The notes beneath the pieces are model-generated. The model was not told where the DNA came from. It saw nothing but the letters and a program-made list of their open reading frames with translations, and did no database searches. 64,000 bases of DNA from Pseudanabaena sp. lw0831 (lineage in GTDB: Bacteria > Cyanobacteriota > Cyanobacteriia > Pseudanabaenales > Pseudanabaenaceae), in assembly GCF_016584665.1 (NCBI RefSeq), contig NZ_BBJB01000012.1:1-64000 (forward strand). Direction: 5' to 3'. The stretch's first letter is position 1, and the number at the start of each line of letters is the position of its first letter. A program made the position numbers and the translations under genes. This document shows, piece by piece, positions 27,492 through 33,790 of this stretch.

Positions 27492-27547
27492 ATTATTCTT
27501 TAAAATACTCGCTTTGAAAAATCTTATAACAAATAAAAGAACCAACC

Positions 27548-28000
27548 ATGACCACAATTGTTGATATTGCCGTTAGTAACGAATCATTCTCCACACTAGT
27601 CACCGCTGTCTCTGCTGCGAGCTTAGTGGAAGCCTTACAAAGTTCAGGTCCTTTTACTGTGTTTGCACCCACTAATGATGCTTTTGCTAAATTACCTGAT
27701 GGGACAATTACCACATTAGTCCAAAATATTCCTCAACTAGCAAGGATCTTGATCTTCCATGTTGTCTCAGGAAAATATAAAAAAGAAGATTTAATTGGTG
27801 TGAAATCTTTAATTTCTCTGGAAGGTACACAAATTGATATTTATGTCTCTGAGGATAGCTTTGAGGCAAATAATGCCACGGTGATTGCTGCCGATATTGA
27901 AGCTGATAATGGGGTGATTCATGTAATTGATAACGTCATGCTGATGCGTCCTCATTGGTTTTATCCAATTATGGAATCTGGCAAAGTCGGTGTAGTGTGA
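27548..28000 (+). CDS. cupS: CupS, fasciclin-domain subunit of NDH-1MS
   Basis: A 150-residue protein consisting of one fasciclin (FAS1) domain: [17 protein letters not shown] (H1 box) and [14 protein letters not shown] (H2 box), with no signal peptide. Position as the fourth gene after ndhF3-ndhD3-cupA identifies it as CupS, the small soluble NDH-1MS subunit with a fasciclin fold that binds CupA. A free-standing fasciclin protein would usually be secreted, which is not the case here. Confidence 0.9.
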   Translation: MTTIVDIAVSNESFSTLVTAVSAASLVEALQSSGPFTVFAPTNDAFAKLPDGTITTLVQNIPQLARILIFHVVSGKYKKEDLIGVKSLISLEGTQIDIYVSEDSFEANNATVIAADIEADNGVIHVIDNVMLMRPHWFYPIMESGKVGVV

Positions 28001-28002
28001 AC

Positions 28003-28053
28003 GCAAAAACAAGTTACAAATCTTGCTCAGCATGATTTGTAACTTGTTTTTGC
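28003..28053 (+). terminator. Terminator of the NDH-1MS operon
   Basis: Perfect 20-base arms GCAAAAACAAGTTACAAATC and complement around an 11-base loop, starting two bases after the cupS stop. Confidence 0.85.
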
Positions 28054-28166
28054 TGGAATCTAACTTCACTTACAGAAACCTGCAAAAAACTTACGTGCGA
28101 TCGCTATATCTTTTAGAATTGCAGACTTTACCGACACAATCATACAGATAAGTTCAAATAAAATCT

Positions 28167-28205
28167 AGAAATGAGAAGCGGCGCATCGCGCCGCTTCTCA
28201 TTTCT
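28167..28205. terminator. Palindromic hairpin at the 3' side of the VOC gene
   Basis: Eighteen-base arms, core AGCGGCGC-ATC-GCGCCGCT. It lies between converging units (cupS and the VOC gene) and could terminate the minus-strand unit. Confidence 0.75.
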
Positions 28206-28244
28206 GGGTTTAATCTGTAGTCAGACCTTCGGGAATTAGTATAA

Positions 28245-28655
28245 CTAGGCAGCCAGATCGCAGTTAATCATCCATGGAGTACCAAAGCGATCGACAAGCA
28301 TCCCAAAACGAGCAGCCCAGAAGGTTTCTTGGATTGGCATTTGCACTGTTCCATTTTCTGCCAAAGCATTAAAAATCCGCTCTGCTTCATCAGGATCGTT
28401 TAATACGAGCGATACAGAGAAACCCTGTGGTTTTTCAAAGTAATTAGGTGGAGCATCGGAACCCATTAGTACCGTATCACCCACGGTCAGGGAGGCATGC
28501 ATGATTTTATCAAGCTTTTCAGGTGGCGTTTGCTCCGCCATAGGCGAATCTCCGTAGGTCATCATCGCGTCGATTTTGCCATCTAGGCACTGTTCGTAGA
28601 ACTTAAACGCAGCTTCGCATTCATCGTTGAAAGAGAGATATGGACTTAATTTCAT
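28245..28655 (-). CDS. VOC family protein (PhnB-like)
   Basis: A 136-residue PhnB/VOC-fold protein: LSPYLSFNDECEAAFKFYEQCLDG, then MMTYGDSP, HASLTVGDTVLMGSD, and FGMLVDRFGTPWMIN at the end. Such proteins are glyoxalase-like with unknown substrates and are regular members of ECF-DGPF gene sets. An AAGGAG site fixes the start. A predicted ECF42-type promoter lies about 100 bases upstream (28758-28784). Confidence 0.88.
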   Translation of the reverse strand: MKLSPYLSFNDECEAAFKFYEQCLDGKIDAMMTYGDSPMAEQTPPEKLDKIMHASLTVGDTVLMGSDAPPNYFEKPQGFSVSLVLNDPDEAERIFNALAENGTVQMPIQETFWAARFGMLVDRFGTPWMINCDLAA

Positions 28656-28757
28656 GATGGACTCCTTTGTTTTATTTGTTAATTTTTCTGTGGAGTTGAG
28701 ATCCCAAGCAAGATTTCGGTTTAGCTAACCAAGTTTTAATCATCGCTCAACAATCTA

Positions 28758-28784
28758 GTCGAACTGGAGTTTGTGCGATCGACA
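28758..28784 (-). promoter_or_regulatory. Putative ECF42 promoter P1
   Basis: On the minus strand TGTCGA (28784-28779), 17 bases, CGAC (28761-28758). The same boxes with the same spacing occur at 29900-29926 and 31411-31437. Drives the VOC gene at 28245-28655. Confidence 0.75.
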
Positions 28785-28851
28785 GCTAGAATAAACTGTT
28801 TCTATGAATTTGTATGTATTGATCGCACATGGATTTCTTGAAATACACACT

Positions 28852-29283
28852 TTAGGAATTCTTGATTTTCTCAGCCTCAGCACGGATGCGTTCTTCCTGC
28901 TCTCTAAGTTCAGGTGTAAATTCGTCGCCAAAGTCTGATGCCTCAAAGAGTGGACGAATCTCAATCTCTGACTCTGATGGCATTGGATTAGGACAGCGTT
29001 TGACCCATGCGATCGCCTCTTCCATCGACTGTACTTGCCAGATCCAGAAGCCCGCAACCAGTTCTTTTGTTTCTGTGAAAGGACCATCAATTACGCTGCG
29101 CGAAGTTCCTGAGAATCTCACCCGCACTCCTTTTGAACTAGGATGTAGACCCTCTCCAGCCAGTAAAATACCAGCTTTGACCAGTTCTTCGTTGAAGTTA
29201 CCCATATCAGTCATCAGTTGCTCGCTAGGCATCACACCAGCCTCTGAGTCTACGGTCGCTTTGACCATCACAATCACTTTCAT
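28852..29283 (-). CDS. YCII-related (DGPF) protein
   Basis: A 143-residue YCII-domain protein with the DGPF motif in SVIDGPFTETKELVAGFWI and a C-terminal charged extension (REQEERIRAEAEKIKNS). The function of DGPF proteins is unknown; they are the hallmark partners of ECF42 sigma factors. GGAGG lies upstream of ATG 29283. It is the second gene after promoter P2, 35 bases behind the VOC gene at 29319. Confidence 0.88.
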   Translation of the reverse strand: MKVIVMVKATVDSEAGVMPSEQLMTDMGNFNEELVKAGILLAGEGLHPSSKGVRVRFSGTSRSVIDGPFTETKELVAGFWIWQVQSMEEAIAWVKRCPNPMPSESEIEIRPLFEASDFGDEFTPELREQEERIRAEAEKIKNS

Positions 29284-29318
29284 CTTTCAACCTCCTTTTA
29301 TAAATAATTCCTGAAATA

Positions 29319-29807
29319 CTATCCAGCATAAGCCCGTTCTAGTTCAGCGATGTCAATCTTCTTCATTTGCAGCATTGTTGAGAAAACCCTTTGAGATTTT
29401 TCATGCTCGGAATCGATCATCATCTCCATCAAAACGCGGGGAATAATTTGCCATGAAGCACCGAATTTATCCTTGAGCCAACCGCACTGCTGAGCCTTTT
29501 CATCTCCGTTCTCAGACAGTTTCTCCCAGAAATAGTCTACTTCTGCCTGTGTCTCGCAAGTGACTTGGAATGAAATCGCCTCGTTGAATTTGAAGATTGG
29601 ACCTCCGTTGAGTGCCGTAAACTTCTGCCCATCAAGCTCAAATGCTACGGTCATTACCGTTCCCGATGCTTTTCCGTGAGTTTCATATCCAGCCTCTCCA
29701 TAGCGGGCAATGTTTAAGATCTTTGAATTCTTAAAAATAGCTGTATAAAACTCAGCAGCCTGTTCTGCTTGATCATCAAACCACAAACACGGGGTAATTT
29801 TTTGCAT
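29319..29807 (-). CDS. VOC family protein (3-demethylubiquinone methyltransferase-like fold)
   Basis: A 162-residue protein: ITPCLWFDDQAEQAAEFYTAIFKNSKI, FELDGQKFTALNGGP, FNEAISFQVTCETQAEVDYFW, CGWLKDKFGASWQIIPRVL. Databases often label this family as 3-demethylubiquinone-9 3-methyltransferase, but it is a VOC-fold protein without SAM motifs. AAGGAG precedes the ATG. First gene behind promoter P2. Confidence 0.88.
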   Translation of the reverse strand: MQKITPCLWFDDQAEQAAEFYTAIFKNSKILNIARYGEAGYETHGKASGTVMTVAFELDGQKFTALNGGPIFKFNEAISFQVTCETQAEVDYFWEKLSENGDEKAQQCGWLKDKFGASWQIIPRVLMEMMIDSEHEKSQRVFSTMLQMKKIDIAELERAYAG

Positions 29808-29899
29808 ATATACTCCTTTAGTTTTTTGTCAAAGGGTTCTGTTCTAAGCAGGATTTCGGTTTTAGTTAACCGAGTTTAAATCCTCGCTCTACATATTTA

Positions 29900-29926
29900 G
29901 TCGAACTGATGTTCATGAGATCGACA
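29900..29926 (-). promoter_or_regulatory. Putative ECF42 promoter P2
   Basis: On the minus strand TGTCGA (29926-29921), 17 bases, CGAC (29903-29900). Its flanks also resemble P1 (both have CAGTTCGACTA at the -10 side). Drives the VOC and YCII genes 29807-28852. Confidence 0.78.
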
Positions 29927-30002
29927 GGTTTAACAAACTTTTTCTGGAATTTTTTGTAAGTGTCGATCTCATCATTCATGCTATAGGCGCTATCGATCGC
30001 AA

Positions 30003-30362
30003 CTATTTGTCAGCTGGCAGACCTGATAGCTCTAGAATCGGGCGAATTTCAACTGTGCCTTTGTGGACTGTGGGAATACGTTCGGCGATCGCGATCGCTT
30101 CATCGAGGTTTATAGCGTCGATTAAAAAGTAGCCGCCAAGTTGTTCCCTTGTTTCAGCAAAGGGACCATCGGTTACTAGTCGTTTGCCGTCACGAATCCT
30201 CACACTAGTTGCTTTGGCAACAGATTGTAGTGGTGAAGCGCCCAAGTATTGACCTTTTGAGTTTAGATCTTGGGTGAGCTGCACCGACTTTGCATAACAA
30301 TCTTCCATCTCGCCCTCAGTCCATGCATTCTCATCGCTGTAAATGAGCAACATATATTTCAT
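30003..30362 (-). CDS. YCII-related (DGPF) protein
   Basis: A 119-residue YCII protein: KYMLLIYSDENAWTEGE at the start, LVTDGPFAETREQLGGYFLIDA, and GTVEIRPILELSG at the end. Third gene of the unit beginning at 31364; I see no TGTCGA box directly upstream, so it likely shares promoter P3. Confidence 0.88.
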   Translation of the reverse strand: MKYMLLIYSDENAWTEGEMEDCYAKSVQLTQDLNSKGQYLGASPLQSVAKATSVRIRDGKRLVTDGPFAETREQLGGYFLIDAINLDEAIAIAERIPTVHKGTVEIRPILELSGLPADK

Positions 30363-30464
30363 GATTGATCCTCTAGAGTTATGATTATTGCACGGTAATC
30401 ATAACTCAATCTATAAATGAGCTACATATTATTTCAGGATCGATCGCGAAATATTTGCTACGAG

Positions 30465-30944
30465 CTAATGATTGCGACGATAATGCGCTGTCATAAACTG
30501 CTGCCAGTTGCCATCATCACCAAGAATCTGCGATCGCATGATCCGATGGTCATCACTAACAAACTCTATGATGTCCTGATACTTGGCGATCGCACTCTGG
30601 CTAAAGTTTAGTCCTTCAGTGTCTAATGTGAGAATCTTTTCAGACTCATCAAGAGCGCCATTGTAAATCCAGAGATGCGTCATCATTGAGCCGATAAACG
30701 TTCCCACATACCGATTGATTTTTGGGTCATAGCCCAACGTCATGATGGTCTTGCCACGATTACCATCTGGCATCTCACACTCACCTTCTGCCAACACCCA
30801 AAGCCCGCCAAGCGATCGTACTATTTCAGTTCCTTGTGTCTTCGATGGTGGTTGGTCAGCGCCCATAATACATTCGACTTCAGAAATCCATTCGCCAACA
30901 AATTTATCGAGCCAATGATGTTCTTTTTGAGGTTCAGCGTCCAT
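30465..30944 (-). CDS. DUF1579 family protein
   Basis: A 159-residue protein: LDKFVGEWISEVECIMG, GTEIVRSLGGLWVLAEGECEMPDG, MTLGYDPKINRYVGTFIGSMMTHLWIYNG. DUF1579 proteins have a lipocalin-like barrel and frequently accompany DGPF genes; no activity is established. Lies between two YCII genes. Confidence 0.85.
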   Translation of the reverse strand: MDAEPQKEHHWLDKFVGEWISEVECIMGADQPPSKTQGTEIVRSLGGLWVLAEGECEMPDGNRGKTIMTLGYDPKINRYVGTFIGSMMTHLWIYNGALDESEKILTLDTEGLNFSQSAIAKYQDIIEFVSDDHRIMRSQILGDDGNWQQFMTAHYRRNH

Positions 30945-30986
30945 GTTTTTCTCCTAAATGGTTAATCAAGTTTTTCAAGTCTTCAC

Positions 30987-31364
30987 TTACAGATCTCTCG
31001 CGGCAACCATTGCGTTGATCTGCTCATCAGCGCCTCGAATCTCAAAAGGTCCGTTGCGAACTCCAGGATGTTGGGACATCAACTGAATCGCGTGGTTCAG
31101 ATCTCTAGCTTCGAGAAATAGGATGCCGCCCAGATGTTCCTTCGTTTCAGCGTAGGGGCCATCTGTAATCGTGACCTTACCGTTTTGATAGCGCAGTGTT
31201 GCTGCATTGCGGATGCTTTGAAGGGCTTCGCCACCAACAAAATGTCCACCTCGGCGTAGTTCGTCGTCATAGGCGAAACATTCCTCCATCAGCGCTGTGC
31301 GATCGCTTGCGGTCATCTGATCCCATTGCGCCTCATCCATGTATCCAAGGCATATAAATTTCAT
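30987..31364 (-). CDS. YCII-related (DGPF) protein
   Basis: A 125-residue YCII protein: [55 protein letters not shown]. First gene behind promoter P3 (31411-31437), followed by DUF1579 and a further YCII gene. Confidence 0.88.
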   Translation of the reverse strand: MKFICLGYMDEAQWDQMTASDRTALMEECFAYDDELRRGGHFVGGEALQSIRNAATLRYQNGKVTITDGPYAETKEHLGGILFLEARDLNHAIQLMSQHPGVRNGPFEIRGADEQINAMVAARDL

Positions 31365-31410
31365 GGTTGCCTCCAGAGTTTAATATAAAATTAGTTGCCT
31401 TTATCTAGTA

Positions 31411-31437
31411 GTCGTTCGGTGAAGCGGTAAATCGACA
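31411..31437 (-). promoter_or_regulatory. Putative ECF42 promoter P3
   Basis: On the minus strand TGTCGA (31437-31432), 17 bases, CGAC (31414-31411), about 47 bases upstream of the YCII start at 31364. Third exact match to the P1/P2 layout. Confidence 0.78.
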
Positions 31438-31483
31438 ACGCGGTAAAATATTTTTTTGTTTGATCTGATGTTACGTGGAACCC

Positions 31484-31770
31484 TCATCCCCCAACCCCTT
31501 CTCCCGCAGGAGAAGGGGAGCAAAACCAATATTTTTTCTTATCCCCCTCTCCTGCGGGAGCTACCGTGTACACACAAGTCATAAAACCCAGTCAAGTCAA
31601 CAATTAATCGCCCCCTAGCCCCCAATTCTGGGGGAACAAGAAAATAAAACTCTTTCAAAGTCCCCCAGAATTGGGGGATTTAGGGGGCTTAGAAAAATCG
31701 AAACGTAGACAGTTAGACTTGTGTGTACACGGTAGCCTGCGGGAGTGGGGCTAGGGGTGAGGGCTGTAGA
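31484..31770. repeat. Dispersed CCCTCATCCCC...GGGGTGAGGG repeat, interrupted by a MITE
   Basis: Two hairpins with CTTCTCCCGCAGGAGAAGG and CTCTCCTGCGGGAG arms, the same family as 24464-24560. The right part is displaced by the 175-bp element at 31561-31735; the continuation GTGGGGCTAGGGGTGAGGG is at 31746-31764. Confidence 0.8.
31561..31735. mobile_element. 175-bp MITE with perfect 20-bp terminal inverted repeats
   Basis: Ends are CTACCGTGTACACACAAGTC and its exact complement at 31716-31735. The 10-bp flank CCTGCGGGAG is present on both sides (31551-31560 and 31736-31745), a target-site duplication. There is no coding capacity; a second inverted repeat (31610-31634 with 31661-31688, CCCCCAATTCTGGGGG-like) sits inside. 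A non-autonomous DNA transposon relic, possibly moved by an IS4-type transposase (inference from the 10-bp duplication). Confidence 0.93.
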
Positions 31771-31789
31771 AACCCACGTATCACCAGTT

Positions 31790-31830
31790 AGATATCTAGA
31801 GGTGGCGCAAAGCGCCGCCTCTAGATATCT
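31790..31830 (-). terminator. Palindromic hairpin overlapping the sigma factor 3' end
   Basis: Nineteen-base arms with one G-T pair, core GTGGCGC-AAA-GCGCCGC. The arm contains the last codons and stop of the sigma gene, so coding and hairpin share bases. Confidence 0.8.
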
Positions 31831-33077
31831 TTTTGATTTAGTGCTTGGAGGCGCTTTTCGAGAAATCGACGCTCTGGTTCTTGCTTCACGAGTGCAAGGG
31901 CGCGTTGGTAGGATTCTCTTGCCTCGGTTACTCTGCCCAAGCGCCGACAGAGATCGGCTTTTGCAGCATGGGCTAAGTGGTAATCAGCTAAATCACCTTG
32001 CGATAAAATGGTATCGATCCGTTGCAATCCCGCCAGAAATCCATCGCGCATCGCTACTGCCACGGCTCTATTTAAATCAACCACTGGTGATGGCTCTGCG
32101 CGCATGAGTAGGTCATACAAGGCGACAATCTGTGGCCAGTCCGTTGCCTCAGCACTTGTGGCTTCAGAATGCACTGCGGCGATCGCCGCCTGAATTGTGT
32201 AAGAGCCGAACTGTAGAGATGATAGCGCTTGCCGCACAAGTACCCTGCCTTCCGCAATATATGCTTGGTTCCAGAGCGATCGATCCTGATCTTCTAGAAG
32301 AATTAGATCGCCTGTAAGAGATGTACGAGCAGTACGTCGCGATTCTTGCATGAGCATCATTGCTAACAATCCGATCGCTTCCGCATCGGGTAATAGCTCC
32401 ACTACTAGTCGCCCTAAGCGAATTGCTTCTTCTGAAAGCTCGGTTCTTGTCAGTACTGTCCCTGATGAAGCGGCGTATCCTTCGTTAAACACTAAGTAGA
32501 TCGTTTGCAGTACGGTGTCTAAGCGATAGGGTAGTTCGGCGATCTCTGGCACTTGATAGGGAATCCGTGCATCGCGGATCTTGGCTTTGGCGCGGACAAT
32601 TCGCTGTGCCAATGTGGGAGGCGCGATCAGAAAAGCGCTGGCAATTTCTTCGGTGGTGAGTCCGCAGACCTCCCTTAGTGTCAATGCTACTTGTGCTTCT
32701 CGCGATAGAGATGGATGGCAGCAGGTGAAAATCAGGCGGAGGCGATCGTCTTCGACATCTTCCTCTTCTGTAATGTTGGTATCGCTTGTGTTGAGATGTT
32801 GAGACAGTTCTGCTAAAGATGCATCGAAGCGAGTACGGCGGCGGATTGTATCAATTGCTTTGAAGCGTCCAACTGAAACAAGCCACGCTTTAGGATTGGC
32901 GGGTATGCCATCACGAAGCCATTGCTTTATAGCCACGGCAAAGGCTTCATGCATTGCCTCTTCTGCGAGATCAAAGTCTCCGATTAAGCGAATCAGGGTG
33001 GCGAAAATACTACGCGATTCTTTACAGTAAATATCGTTAACGAGATCGCGGATCTGGCTGGCAATGTTCTCATTCAT
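31821..33077 (-). CDS. ECF42-type RNA polymerase sigma factor (DUF6596)
   Basis: A 418-residue sigma factor. Region 2 is about 10-80 (DFDLAEEAMHEAFAVAIKQWL, NPKAWLVSVGRFKAIDTIRRR); region 4 is about 120-180 (REAQVALTLREVCGLTTEEIASAFLI); the long C-terminal part (LVFNEGYAASSG onward) is the DUF6596/TPR-like extension that marks the ECF42 group. These sigma factors lack a classical anti-sigma gene, and the extension itself is needed for activity. Its neighbours are DGPF, VOC and DUF1579 genes, the expected targets. It overlaps the upstream DUF1772 gene by eight bases. Confidence 0.92.
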   Translation of the reverse strand: MNENIASQIRDLVNDIYCKESRSIFATLIRLIGDFDLAEEAMHEAFAVAIKQWLRDGIPANPKAWLVSVGRFKAIDTIRRRTRFDASLAELSQHLNTSDTNITEEEDVEDDRLRLIFTCCHPSLSREAQVALTLREVCGLTTEEIASAFLIAPPTLAQRIVRAKAKIRDARIPYQVPEIAELPYRLDTVLQTIYLVFNEGYAASSGTVLTRTELSEEAIRLGRLVVELLPDAEAIGLLAMMLMQESRRTARTSLTGDLILLEDQDRSLWNQAYIAEGRVLVRQALSSLQFGSYTIQAAIAAVHSEATSAEATDWPQIVALYDLLMRAEPSPVVDLNRAVAVAMRDGFLAGLQRIDTILSQGDLADYHLAHAAKADLCRRLGRVTEARESYQRALALVKQEPERRFLEKRLQALNQKDI

Positions 33078-33561
33078 GGAGCGCGATTGTAATTGCTGCT
33101 GATGCTAAAAGTGCTGATATAGTCCGAATATGGTTCCACATTGTCCAGTTGGTAAGATAGCTAGCCCATAGACTCTCACCGTTAGCACTATCTGGAGCGG
33201 CGATCGCTAGCGCATCATTTAGAGGCACATTGAACATAATTGTCACGCCCAATGTACCAACAAGATAGAACAGACTCCCGATGAGAAGGTAAACTGCACG
33301 GGGTTGATACCAATCTAACAGAGAAGATCCAGCTAGAAAGACACAAGCCGCAGCTGTTCCTAAAAATATTCCCATAAATAAAGGATTGATAGCCGTAATA
33401 TTTATGGATTGCATAGCGGTAATACCCTGCTTTGGGTGGAGTCTGGCAAGAGCATTCATTACAAAAGTTGAGAAAGCGAAGAAGACTCCAGCTATCAGTC
33501 CGCAGCCCAGTGCTGAGAAAAGCTTTAAAGCGAAATAATGTTGTTGAGTGAATTGCAGCAT
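33070..33561 (-). CDS. DUF1772 membrane protein (anthrone oxygenase-like)
   Basis: A 163-residue protein with four predicted membrane segments, HPKQGITAMQSIN after the first, and NVPLNDALA before the last, matching DUF1772. Some relatives are called anthrone oxygenases, but the bacterial role is unknown. ATG 33561 preferred over TTG 33576. First gene of the operon with the sigma factor. No TGTCGA box is seen upstream. Confidence 0.75.
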   Translation of the reverse strand: MLQFTQQHYFALKLFSALGCGLIAGVFFAFSTFVMNALARLHPKQGITAMQSINITAINPLFMGIFLGTAAACVFLAGSSLLDWYQPRAVYLLIGSLFYLVGTLGVTIMFNVPLNDALAIAAPDSANGESLWASYLTNWTMWNHIRTISALLASAAITIALHE

Positions 33562-33584
33562 TATCCTACGTTCCAATCAGTTAA

Positions 33585-33643
33585 GCGATTTTATCCCAAT
33601 TTTGAAAATGGCAACGCCATTTTCAAAATTGGGATAAAATCGC
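33585..33643. repeat. Perfect 28-bp-arm palindrome in a divergent region
   Basis: Twenty-eight-base perfect arms around AAC, starting 24 bases upstream of the DUF1772 ATG. Core ATGGC-AAC-GCCAT, less GC-rich than others. Both flanking genes point away from it, so it cannot be a terminator for either. Confidence 0.9.
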
Positions 33644-33655
33644 CAATCAAGTCGG

Positions 33656-33718
33656 AAAACAAAACCCAAAAGAGAGTTGTGGCGCTTTGCGCCGCAACTC
33701 TCTTTTGGGTTTTGTTTT
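33656..33718. repeat. Palindrome with 30-base arms in a divergent region
   Basis: Thirty-base arms with one G-T pair around TTT, core GTTGTGGCGC-TTT-GCGCCGCAAC. The inner 18 bases of each arm are almost identical to those of 52312-52375, showing a shared family. Confidence 0.9.
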
Positions 33719-33790
33719 TATCTGGCTATAGCTATATAAAGCGCTTGAAAGGCTACCCCTCTCAACTTGGCTTTGCACTGTTTATACTAG

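Noticed and set aside
31745-32107. Protein-coding frame on the plus strand
   Set aside because: Antisense to the ECF42 sigma gene and crosses the hairpin at 31790; the sigma reading is much stronger.
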